DNA of 21,393 bases from a bacterium. GTDB lineage: Bacteria; JAUVQV01; DATDCY01. Location: positions 1 to 21,393 of the forward strand of contig DATDCY010000157.1 in NCBI GenBank assembly GCA_036524115.1. Reading direction: 5' to 3'. Below, one piece after another: positions 15,515 to 21,393 of this stretch (positions are counted from its first letter, which is position 1; each line of letters opens with the position of its first letter). The translations under genes and the position numbers were made by a program. The notes beneath the pieces were generated by a model. That model worked only from the letters and a program-made list of their open reading frames with translations. It did no database searches and was not told the DNA's origin.

Positions 15515-17449
15515 TCAGGGATTCAGCCGCGCGGGGCGCGCGTCATTTCTCCGGGCGATCGCGATCCCGAAGCCCTGGCGGCTGAAGACCTTCCGGCCGG
15601 CGAGGTGCACGGGCGTGTAGTGGTCCATGATCCAGTCCCTGAGCACGAGGCCGTAATCCGTCCCGAAGTACTCCGCCAGGTGCTCGGGCGTCGGCCGCTC
15701 CGTGAGCAGCACGTAGTCGGGACGTGCGCTCTCGAGGTCGTCGCGCATCCGTTCCTCGCCGACGTTCGCGACGTACTGCGGCGTGAACTCGAACCAGCGC
15801 GCCGGGTTGCGGCGTCGCGCGAGGTAGTTCAGCATGACCCCTTCGGGCACCACGACGAATCCGGCGTCGCGGGGCATCAGCGCTTCAATCGCGCCCAAGG
15901 TTTCGTTCACCGCGGGCGCGACTTCGGAGGCGTCGAATCCATAGGAGTACAGGCGTCGCGTGCCGTCGCCGGCGCCGAAGCTGAAGAAGCGGTCCGGGCC
16001 GCTTCCCACGGGAGCGTCCATCAGCGCATAGATCTTCCGGGACGACTCGACCTGAACGCCCAGGAACACGAGGACGAGCGTGGCCACCAGGATCCTCGCG
16101 GTCGAGGCGCAGCCGCCGAGGCGCCCGACGAGGTTCGGGAGGTGGTGCGCCGCCATCGCGACGAAGACCAGGGCGGCGGGCAGCGCCAGGGCGAATCCGT
16201 AATAGCGGAGCTCCACCCTGAGGATCATCTTCGCGAGCAGGCCCAGGGCGAAGAGGGCGTACACGAGCAGCCAGATCGGCTCCGGCCTTCCATCGCGGCG
16301 GGCGTTCCACAGGCGACGCACCTGCCAGCCGGCCGCCGCCAGCATGAAGAAGGGAAGCGGCCGCGCCGCGCGCAGCCAGATGTCGTCCCGGTCCTTGAGG
16401 AGGCAGCCGCAGACGGCCAGCCCCACGACCATGGCCGACACCAGCAGCCGATGGCGGCGGCAGCCCCCATGCCGGCCGACGACGGTCGAGATGAGCGCCA
16501 CCGCCGCGCCGAGAACTCCGTAGACGGCGGCTCCCGTGAACATCGCCACGAGGTTGGCGACAGGGGCATCCAGCCCGGCGAGCCCCAGGTAGAAGGGATG
16601 GCGGACTATTGCCGGCCTGCTGACCGCCGTCACCGTGGTCGCAACCATGGCCATCGCCCCGGCGACCGTGCCCCGGGAGGAGAAGAGCGCAACGAACAGC
16701 AGGGGAGGGACGACGAAGCCGGCCGCAAGGACGGCGAGTGTCGAACCCCGCCCGTGAGCCGTCGGCGACTGCCGCTGCCCCGGGGGAAGGGCGGCGACGA
16801 CGACGGTGGTCAGCAGCGCGGCGGCGAAGACCTCCACCTTGGTGAGGAAGATCAGGCCGAGCAGCACGCCGACGATGCCGGCCGAGAGACGGTGCCTGCG
16901 CCGGTGGAACGAGCACAGGGCCGGCAGGAGCAGGAAGGCGAGATACAGTCCATAGGTGACCTCGTGCGCGTACGGACAGACGAAGTTCCAGTTCCCCTGC
17001 CCGGCGTTCCGGGAGAAGGCGAACGCGCAGAGAAACACCATGGCGCACAGGGTGGCCGTGAGCCGGTCCAGGACGTTCCGGAAGGTCCGGTAGATCCCGA
17101 GCGCCAGAAGTCCGATCGCCAGCAGGTTGAACGTGGCCAGGGTCCTGAGGCTCACGCCGAACAGGGAGAACAACACGGCGTTGCCGTAGTGCGCAAGGGG
17201 CCCGTAGAAGTGCGGGAGGTCCCGGTAGAGCATGGCCCCTTCGGTGATTCTCCAGGGCACGTAGAGCTCCCTGCCGTAGTCGACGAGCACCTCGGGCCAG
17301 CGGTACCAGCTGACGGCGGCCATCGCGGCGAAGGTGGCCGCCAGCACGCCGTACGGCAGGAAGCCGGCGAGTCGCTGGTGCCGGCGGTCCGGGAAGCCGC
17401 AGGTCCGGCCCGTCGAGAAACCCGGCGGCGCTCCCGGGTGTCCCTTCAC
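15515..17449 (-). CDS. Polytopic glycosyltransferase, GT39/ArnT-like (downstream tandem copy)
   Basis: 644 residues. A first transmembrane helix (about 34-50) is followed by V-D-Y-G-R-E-L-Y-V-P-W-R-I, the acidic first periplasmic loop typical of GT39/PMT-like GT-C enzymes, then H-F-Y-G-P-L-A-H-Y-G-N-A. About ten more membrane segments follow, then a soluble C-terminal tail of about 150 residues. By family it transfers a sugar from a polyprenyl-phosphate donor outside the inner membrane to a lipid or protein. It is a tandem duplicate of the next gene upstream; the C-terminal 150 residues look far more alike than the middle. GTG 17449 is the start: it overlaps the upstream stop (GTGA) and GGAG lies 5 bases before. 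The larger upstream open frame is a shadow of the other copy. Confidence 0.82.
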   Translation of the reverse strand: MKGHPGAPPGFSTGRTCGFPDRRHQRLAGFLPYGVLAATFAAMAAVSWYRWPEVLVDYGRELYVPWRITEGAMLYRDLPHFYGPLAHYGNAVLFSLFGVSLRTLATFNLLAIGLLALGIYRTFRNVLDRLTATLCAMVFLCAFAFSRNAGQGNWNFVCPYAHEVTYGLYLAFLLLPALCSFHRRRHRLSAGIVGVLLGLIFLTKVEVFAAALLTTVVVAALPPGQRQSPTAHGRGSTLAVLAAGFVVPPLLFVALFSSRGTVAGAMAMVATTVTAVSRPAIVRHPFYLGLAGLDAPVANLVAMFTGAAVYGVLGAAVALISTVVGRHGGCRRHRLLVSAMVVGLAVCGCLLKDRDDIWLRAARPLPFFMLAAAGWQVRRLWNARRDGRPEPIWLLVYALFALGLLAKMILRVELRYYGFALALPAALVFVAMAAHHLPNLVGRLGGCASTARILVATLVLVFLGVQVESSRKIYALMDAPVGSGPDRFFSFGAGDGTRRLYSYGFDASEVAPAVNETLGAIEALMPRDAGFVVVPEGVMLNYLARRRNPARWFEFTPQYVANVGEERMRDDLESARPDYVLLTERPTPEHLAEYFGTDYGLVLRDWIMDHYTPVHLAGRKVFSRQGFGIAIARRNDARPARLNP

Positions 17450-19287
17450 CTCGGCTCCGCGTTCCTCGCGCCGATGGCGATCCCGAAGCCCTGATTGCTG
17501 AAGACCTTGCTGCCGGCCAGGAATACGGGCGTGTAGTGCTGCGTGATCCAGTCCCGCAGCTTGAGGCCGTAGTCGTTCCCGAAATAGAGGAAGCCGTGCT
17601 CGGGCGTGGGCCGCTCGGCGAGCACCACGTAGTCGGGGCGGGCCGCCTCGAGATCGTCCCGCATTCTCTCCTCGCCGACGCTTGCGAGGTACTGCGGCGT
17701 GAACTCGAACCACCGCGCCGGGTTGCGGCGCCGGGAGAGGTAATTGAGCATGACGCCCTCGGGCAGCACGACGAAGCCGGCCGCACGCGGCATGGTGTCC
17801 TCGATCGCCCGCAAGGCTTCGCTCATGACCGGACCGATCTCGCTGACCTCGGGTCCGTAGGTGTAGAAACGATCCGCGCCGGTGCCGACCGGATACGTCA
17901 TGCGCCGATAGAAGTCCCACGACATCCCCGCGTGGACGACCAGCGACACGAGCACCAGCGCCGTCATCACGACCCTCGCCGTGCCTGCGGATCCGCCTCT
18001 GCGCTGCACGTAGCGGGGCCAGTGGTGCACGGCGCCCGCCACGGTGACGAGCGTGGCCGGCAGGGCGAGCGCAAAGCCGTAGAAGCGGAACTGGACCCTC
18101 AGGATGATCTTGAGCAGGAGGAAGAGACCGAAAGTCGAGAGAGCGAGCGGCAGCAGCGAGCGCGGACCGCCGTCGTCGGCCGCTGCTTCCCCGCGCCGCC
18201 TGAGCAGCCACAGGGAGTGCGCAGCCACGAACAGGGGGATGGGCCTTCCCACGCGGGACCACAGTTCGGTCCGGTCCCTGAGCAGATAGGCGGTCACGCA
18301 GAGCACCACGGTGCATCCGGCCACAAGGAGGCGGTTGCGCGCGAGGCCGCCTCGCCTGGCGACGAATCTCCCCAGTACGAGCACGCCCAGCAGGATCACC
18401 CCGTAGATCGCCGCGGCGGCGAGCAAGATCCCGGTGTTGGCGAGCGGCTCATCCAGGCCGGCATGATTGAGATAGAACGGATGCCTGACGATCGCCCCCC
18501 TTCCAAGGGAGGTCACGGTGGTGGCCAGCATTCCGGCCGCATCCGCGACCGTCGTCCGGCAGGCAAAGAGCGCCGCGAACCCGAGCAGGGGCACCATGAA
18601 GCACACCGCGGCAAGAAGAAGGCGCCCGCGGGCCGTGGGCCGCAAGGAGCGCGTCCACACCACGGGGACGCCGACGACAACGACGGCCGCCGCCGCCGCC
18701 GCGACGAAGACCTCCACCTTGGTCAGGAAGATCAGCCCCAGGAGGAACCCGGCGCCGCCGGCCCAGCGACGCTCTCCCGGGGTGTGGAATGCCGCCAGCG
18801 GCACGAGGAGCGCGAAGGAGAGGAACACGCCGTAGGTGACCTCGTGGGAGTAGGGACAGACGAAATTCCAGTTCCCCTGCCCGGTGTTTCGACCGAACGC
18901 GAACACGCCGAGAAAGACCATCCCGCAGAGCGTGGCCGTGAGCCTGTCGTAGACGCGGCGGAACATGACATAGATGCCGACGGACAGCGCCGCGATCAGG
19001 AGCAGGTTGAACGTGACGAGCGTCCTCAGTCCCGTCCCGAACAGGGTGAACAGGAGAGCGTTCCCGTACTGTGCGAGCGGTCCGTACAGGTGCGGGATGT
19101 CCCGGTACAGCATCTCGCCGGCGTCGATCCGCCAGGGGACGTAGAGTTCCCTCCCGTAGTCAACGATGGCCTCCGGCCAGCGGTACCAGCTCAGAGCGGC
19201 CATGACGGCGAAGGTGGCAACGAGGATGCCGCAAGGAAGCAGGTCCTCTGAGCGACCCGCTCCGCCCGATCCGCCCTGTGCCCGCAC
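17446..19287 (-). CDS. Polytopic glycosyltransferase, GT39/ArnT-like (upstream tandem copy)
   Basis: 613 residues from GTG 19287. It has the same plan as its duplicate: helix, V-D-Y-G-R-E-L-Y-V-P-W-R-I, H-L-Y-G-P-L-A-Q-Y-G-N-A, the G-Q-G-N-W-N-F-V-C-P-Y signature shared by both copies, about ten further membrane segments and a conserved soluble tail. It acts in the inner membrane on a polyprenyl-linked sugar (family knowledge); donor and acceptor unknown. Start choice: GTG 19287 has GGAGG 6 bases upstream. ATG 19371 adds 28 low-conservation residues and has no ribosome binding site, while a -10-like TATACT sits directly before it, so transcription would begin inside that extension. It is the first gene of the minus-strand island, divergent from the two-CW gene. 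Confidence 0.8.
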   Translation of the reverse strand: MRAQGGSGGAGRSEDLLPCGILVATFAVMAALSWYRWPEAIVDYGRELYVPWRIDAGEMLYRDIPHLYGPLAQYGNALLFTLFGTGLRTLVTFNLLLIAALSVGIYVMFRRVYDRLTATLCGMVFLGVFAFGRNTGQGNWNFVCPYSHEVTYGVFLSFALLVPLAAFHTPGERRWAGGAGFLLGLIFLTKVEVFVAAAAAAVVVVGVPVVWTRSLRPTARGRLLLAAVCFMVPLLGFAALFACRTTVADAAGMLATTVTSLGRGAIVRHPFYLNHAGLDEPLANTGILLAAAAIYGVILLGVLVLGRFVARRGGLARNRLLVAGCTVVLCVTAYLLRDRTELWSRVGRPIPLFVAAHSLWLLRRRGEAAADDGGPRSLLPLALSTFGLFLLLKIILRVQFRFYGFALALPATLVTVAGAVHHWPRYVQRRGGSAGTARVVMTALVLVSLVVHAGMSWDFYRRMTYPVGTGADRFYTYGPEVSEIGPVMSEALRAIEDTMPRAAGFVVLPEGVMLNYLSRRRNPARWFEFTPQYLASVGEERMRDDLEAARPDYVVLAERPTPEHGFLYFGNDYGLKLRDWITQHYTPVFLAGSKVFSNQGFGIAIGARNAEPR

Positions 19288-19293
19288 CTGATC

Positions 19294-19298
19294 CCTCC
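19294..19298 (-). promoter_or_regulatory. Shine-Dalgarno that favours the shorter start of the upstream GT39-like gene
   Basis: On the minus strand GGAGG (19298-19294) is followed by GATCAG and GTG at 19287. Spacing is ideal, whereas the more distal ATG at 19371 has no such site. Confidence 0.6.
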
Positions 19299-19371
19299 GC
19301 GCACCGCCGGCATCCCCCGCTTCAACGGCACGCGTGGAGCCGCCGCTCAAGAATGCGAAAAAATCCAACAT

Positions 19372-19377
19372 AGTATA
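19372..19377 (-). promoter_or_regulatory. Candidate -10 box for the minus-strand island
   Basis: TATACT on the minus strand (19377-19372) matches 5 of 6 bases of TATAAT. No good -35 is found at 15-19 bases, so it would need an activator or alternative contacts. Transcription would start near 19365, leaving a leader of about 75-80 bases before GTG 19287. Confidence 0.4.
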
Positions 19378-19432
19378 CGGAGTTGCCCCGGAGACGAAGG
19401 GAATGTCGCGATGCCCACCGCTTCTTTTCGGT

Positions 19433-19461
19433 TTGACATGCCGTGCGGCCGCGCCTACCAT
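19433..19461 (+). promoter_or_regulatory. Sigma-70-type promoter of the two-CW/mnmA unit
   Basis: TTGACA (19433-19438), 17 bases, TACCAT (19456-19461). The layout is identical to the promoter at 421-449 (TTGACA-17-TACGAT). Transcription would begin near 19468, about 30 bases before the ATG at 19497. It lies in the 209-base divergent gap between the two chosen starts, which is noticeably less G+C-rich than the genes. Confidence 0.7.
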
Positions 19462-19496
19462 CCGCAAGCTGACAATTTTGATGGGGGTTAGTGCAG

Positions 19497-19808
19497 ATGG
19501 CGAAGGAGAAGAAGCGGAACTGCTGGGAAGCGAAGAACTGCGGCCGGGAACCGGGAGGGGCGAACGTCGGCGAGCTGGGAATTTGCCCGGTGACCACCGA
19601 GGAGCGGCTCCACGGCGCCCACGGCGGCAAGAACGCTGGGCGGGCCTGCTGGGTCGTGGCGGGGACGCTCTGCAAGGGGCAGGTCCAGGGGACCTTCGCC
19701 CGCAAGTTCGAGAACTGCGAGAAGTGCGACTTCTACATCCAGGTCCGCGACGAGGAGTTCCCTTCGTTCACCTTCTCCAGCGTGCTGCTCGCCAAGCTCA
19801 AGGGCTGA
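19497..19808 (+). CDS. Two-CW domain small protein (function unknown)
   Basis: 103 residues, cysteine-rich and soluble. It has two Cys-Trp motifs: N-C-W-E-A-K-N-C-G-R-E-P-G-G near the N-terminus (about 8-21) and A-C-W-V-V-A-G-T-L-C (about 51-60). It also has I-C-P and a C-terminal C-E-K-C-D-F-Y. The order C-W-E-x-K-x-C-G ... C-P ... G-G-K-N-x-G-R-x-C-W ... C-x-x-C-D-F matches the two-CW domain proteins known mainly from deltaproteobacteria and relatives. The regular cysteines suggest a metal or redox site; no function is established that I know of. ATG 19497 is preferred over GTG 19491 because the G-rich stretch at 19483-19487 is then 9 bases away. It probably shares a transcript with mnmA, 46 bases downstream. 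Confidence 0.78.
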   Translation: MAKEKKRNCWEAKNCGREPGGANVGELGICPVTTEERLHGAHGGKNAGRACWVVAGTLCKGQVQGTFARKFENCEKCDFYIQVRDEEFPSFTFSSVLLAKLKG

Positions 19809-19825
19809 CCGCGCAGGCGCGGGTC

Positions 19826-19855
19826 CCGGCCCCCCTTGAGCCGGAGGGGGGCCGG
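19826..19855 (+). promoter_or_regulatory. Perfect hairpin covering the mnmA ribosome binding site
   Basis: CCGGCCCCCCT (19826-19836) and AGGGGGGCCGG (19845-19855) form an uninterrupted 11-bp stem with an 8-base loop. The right arm contains most of the Shine-Dalgarno (GGAGG, 19843-19847) and ends on the G of the GTG start. No T-tract follows. It may lower mnmA translation or act as a processing or pausing site between the two genes. Confidence 0.6.
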
Positions 19856-20889
19856 TGAACGTCCTGGTCGCGATGAGCGGCGGCGTGGACAGCACGCTGG
19901 CCGCCGCGTTGTTGCTCGAGGAAGGGCACCGGGTCTCGGGCTGCACGCTCGTCCTCGTCGAGCCGCTGGCCGGCGCGGGCGCCCCGGAGGCGGCCGGCGC
20001 CGCGGCCGCGCAACTGGGAATCCCGCACGAAGTCCGGGACCTGCGCGGCCAATTCGAGCAGCTCGTCGTGCGGCCCTTTGCCGACGGCTACCTCGCCGGC
20101 CGCACGCCGAACCCCTGCGCGCTCTGCAATGCCCGGGTGAAGTTCGGGGCGCTGCTCGAGCGGGCGCTGGCGGGCGGCGCCGATGCGCTGGCCACGGGTC
20201 ACTATGTGCGCGTCATGCCCGGCCCGGGAGCGGCGCCGCGGCTGCTGCGCGGCGCGGACCGCGCCAAGGACCAGTCGTACTTCCTCGCCGGCGTGTCCCG
20301 GGAGGCCTTCGCCCGGGTGCGCTTTCCCCTCGGCGACCTGACGAAGGCCGAAGTCCGGCGGCTGGCGCGCGAGCGCGGCCTGGCCGCCGCGGAGCGGGCC
20401 GAGAGCCAGGAGATCTGCTTCGTGCCGGGTGACGACAGCGGCGCCTTTGTTGCCGCCCGCGCGCCGGCGGGAACGGTGGCGCCCGGCCCGGTGCTCGACG
20501 AGACGGGCCGCACGATCGGGACGCACCGGGGGCTGGCGCACTACACCGTCGGGCAGCGGCGCGGCCTCGGGTTCGCGGCCGGGCGGCCCTTGTACGTGCT
20601 GAGGCTCGAGCCGGCGACGAATGCGCTCGTCGTCGGCCCGGACGCAGCGCTGTGGGGGCGCGGGCTGCTCGCCGCCGGCGTGAACTGGCTCGTCGATCCG
20701 CCGGCGGGGGCGTTCCGCGCCGCGGTCCGCATCCGCTCCCGCCACGAGGCGGCGCCGGCAACGGTGGAGCCCGCGGGGGACGGCGCCTGGCGGGTGGGCT
20801 TCGATGAGCCGCAGCGGGCGATCACGCCGGGGCAGGTGGCGGCGTTCTACGACGGCGACACGGTCCTGGGCGCAGGCACGATCCAGTGA
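19855..20889 (+). CDS. mnmA: tRNA-specific 2-thiouridylase MnmA
   Basis: Thiolates U34 of Lys, Glu and Gln tRNAs (s2U) using ATP and sulphur relayed from a cysteine desulphurase; cytoplasmic. It has 344 residues (family about 350-370). The PP-loop S-G-G-V-D-S lies at 8-13. The nucleophilic Cys is in N-P-C-A-L-C-N (Cys91, with an extra Cys88), and the persulphide Cys188 is in S-Q-E-I-C-F. The tRNA-recognition segment T-V-G-Q-R-R-G-L and C-terminal beta barrel are present. The GTG start at 19855 lies 7 bases after GGAGG and directly precedes N-V-L-V-A-M-S-G-G. It has no link to the sugar island. The stop codon is also the first three bases of a 35-base direct repeat. Confidence 0.95.
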   Translation: MNVLVAMSGGVDSTLAAALLLEEGHRVSGCTLVLVEPLAGAGAPEAAGAAAAQLGIPHEVRDLRGQFEQLVVRPFADGYLAGRTPNPCALCNARVKFGALLERALAGGADALATGHYVRVMPGPGAAPRLLRGADRAKDQSYFLAGVSREAFARVRFPLGDLTKAEVRRLARERGLAAAERAESQEICFVPGDDSGAFVAARAPAGTVAPGPVLDETGRTIGTHRGLAHYTVGQRRGLGFAAGRPLYVLRLEPATNALVVGPDAALWGRGLLAAGVNWLVDPPAGAFRAAVRIRSRHEAAPATVEPAGDGAWRVGFDEPQRAITPGQVAAFYDGDTVLGAGTIQ

Positions 20890-20921
20890 GGCGCGGGCCG
20901 GCGGCGAGGCCCCGGCGCGCC
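20887..20921 (+). repeat. 35-base direct repeat, copy 1 (starts in the mnmA stop codon)
   Basis: Begins TGAGGCGCGGGCCG and ends CCCCGGCGCGCC. It matches 21045-21079 at 34 of 35 positions. Each copy can fold on itself (GGCGCG...GGCC with GGCC...GGCGCGCC, with a bulge), so it resembles a REP-type hairpin. Confidence 0.65.
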
Positions 20922-20952
20922 CCGGCGGCGTTGTCGGGAGGGCTGCTTGTGC

Positions 20953-20970
20953 GGCGGGCACCAGCCCGCC
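20953..20970 (+). terminator. Hairpin after mnmA (candidate terminator)
   Basis: GGCGGGC (20953-20959), loop ACCA, GCCCGCC (20964-20970): a perfect 7-bp stem 64 bases after the mnmA stop. It is followed by a pyrimidine-rich stretch (20980-20995) but no true T-tract. Most of it is also the left arm of the 17-bp inverted repeat. Confidence 0.45.
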
Positions 20971-20972
20971 TC
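20956..20972 (+). repeat. Left arm of a 17-bp long-range inverted repeat
   Basis: The bases 20956-20972 are the exact reverse complement of 21377-21393, so the pair brackets 438 bases. The second arm ends at the last base of the window, so the repeat may extend further. Confidence 0.6.
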
Positions 20973-20996
20973 CGCGCGCCCATCCCTCCTTCCTTG

Positions 20997-21015
20997 CCGG
21001 GACGCACCGGGACGC
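20997..21015 (+). repeat. Short tandem repeat CCGGGACGC x2
   Basis: The 9-base unit occurs at 20997-21005 and 21007-21015 with one base between. It is minor and lies in the non-coding tail (20890-21393), where I find no gene. Confidence 0.4.
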
Positions 21016-21044
21016 TCCCGATCGGCCTGCGCAGCCAATGACCG

Positions 21045-21079
21045 TGAGGCGCGGGCCGTCGGCGAGGCCCCGGCGCGCC
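21045..21079 (+). repeat. 35-base direct repeat, copy 2
   Basis: Matches copy 1 at 20887-20921 with a single G/T difference. This copy lies inside the 438-base inverted-repeat interval and is not next to any gene. Confidence 0.65.
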
Positions 21080-21138
21080 GCTCGTGCACATGCCGCGGGG
21101 GCGGGACGGTGCCGTGCGGCCGCTGAGTTGCGCGCTCG

Positions 21139-21241
21139 ACCTGGGCCTGTCCGGCCCTGCGCTCGAAACGCATAACTCGCCCCTGCGGGGCTCAAACAAT
21201 GCGTTTCGCCCTTCGGGCCGCTCCGGTCCGGACGCCCAGGT
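21139..21241. other. Nested multi-stem element (structured RNA or repeat element candidate)
   Basis: An outer stem ACCTGGGC (21139-21146) with GCCCAGGT (21234-21241) encloses three inner stems. These are CGAAACGCAT (21164-21173) with ATGCGTTTCG (21199-21208), itself enclosing GCCCC/GGGGC (21179-21183, 21187-21191); GCCC/GGGC (21208-21211, 21215-21218); and TCCGG/CCGGA (21222-21226, 21228-21232). An alternative stem is GGGCC/GGCCC (21143-21147, 21153-21157). The layout is like a branched RNA fold. No coding frame is credible here. Confidence 0.5.
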
Positions 21242-21322
21242 GCCCTCGCGCTCCACATGCGTCCGCCCGTCACCGCCCCGTCCCCGCTCAAGCCCAGGCC
21301 GACTTGCTGATCGCATTCATGA

Positions 21323-21337
21323 TCGGCAGGCTGCCGA
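21323..21337. repeat. 7-bp palindrome around one base
   Basis: TCGGCAG-G-CTGCCGA is a perfect inverted repeat with a one-base centre, in the non-coding tail. It could be a protein-binding site or part of the surrounding repeat element. Confidence 0.4.
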
Positions 21338-21376
21338 GAAGGGTCCAGATGCAAGGCGCCCGACGATCCGGCGAGT

Positions 21377-21393
21377 GAGGCGGGCTGGTGCCC
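21377..21393 (-). repeat. Right arm of the 17-bp long-range inverted repeat (cut by the window edge)
   Basis: Exact reverse complement of 20956-20972. It reaches the last base of the window, so its true end is unknown. Confidence 0.6.

Noticed and set aside
15446-19251. Two long plus-strand frames opposite the GT39-like genes
   Set aside because: They are low-complexity, highly charged and rich in Gly, Arg, Glu and Gln with no motif; both are antisense shadows of the tandem transferases.
19288-19371. N-terminal extension of the upstream GT39-like gene from ATG 19371
   Set aside because: No ribosome binding site, unlike the tandem copy in sequence, and the -10-like box lies immediately before the ATG; GTG 19287 has an ideal site.
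19798-21354. 518-residue minus-strand frame covering mnmA and the non-coding tail
   Set aside because: Shadow of mnmA continuing into repeat sequence; no motifs and biased composition.
20890-21393. CRISPR array, tRNA or small gene in the tail
   Set aside because: Only two direct-repeat copies and no regular spacers; no tRNA cloverleaf with a CCA-type end or T-loop recognised; open frames show no ribosome binding site or motif.

Overview
The window is very G+C-rich bacterial DNA (about 70% by eye, not computed). Codons favour G or C in third position, GTG and TTG starts are common, and many stop and start codons overlap. The two-CW small protein and the DnaJ/ClpX-like/DnaJ cluster point to a deltaproteobacterial (Desulfobacterota-type) genome, but that placement is inference and weak. 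I see no rRNA, tRNA, CRISPR, transposase or integrase.

Layout. Positions 2-424 (+) are the end of a membrane-anchored TPR protein. A clear sigma-70-type promoter overlaps its stop codon. It drives a translationally coupled three-gene chaperone operon (566-4379, +): a zinc-finger DnaJ, a ClpX-like AAA+ unfoldase without the ClpX zinc domain, and a CbpA-type J-protein. A GC hairpin (4387-4404) separates this operon from a convergent set of genes.

Positions 4411-19287 (-) hold a compact 12-gene surface-glycan island. Read in its direction of transcription it has two tandemly duplicated GT39-like polytopic glycosyltransferases; then, after a 141-base gap with a candidate promoter, a HddA-like GHMP sugar kinase, a ColD-like PLP sugar 3-dehydratase, two extended SDR enzymes, a GT87/DUF2029-like membrane glycosyltransferase, a split transketolase (N and C halves), two radical SAM proteins with B12-binding-like N-terminal domains, and a soluble GT2 glycosyltransferase. 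The last ten genes overlap or lie within 47 bases of one another, so they are probably one transcript. The island is bounded by housekeeping genes and looks complete.

My reading is that it makes and transfers an unusual deoxy sugar. The kinase and SDRs would act on an activated hexose or heptose, the ColD-like enzyme would remove the 3-hydroxyl, the transketolase could add a two-carbon branch to a keto-sugar or supply precursors, and the radical SAM pair could do a further carbon-skeleton or deoxygenation step. The GT2 enzyme would load a lipid carrier for the three polytopic transferases. This combination is the best candidate here for an undescribed pathway.

Positions 19433-20889 (+) carry a second strong promoter (the same TTGACA-17-TACNAT form as at 421), a two-CW domain protein, and mnmA. 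A perfect 11-bp hairpin covers the mnmA ribosome binding site. The last 500 bases are non-coding but highly structured: a 35-base direct repeat that starts in the mnmA stop codon, a 17-bp inverted repeat that spans 438 bases and runs into the window edge, and a nested multi-stem element at 21139-21241. Together they resemble a non-coding repeat element or structured RNA.
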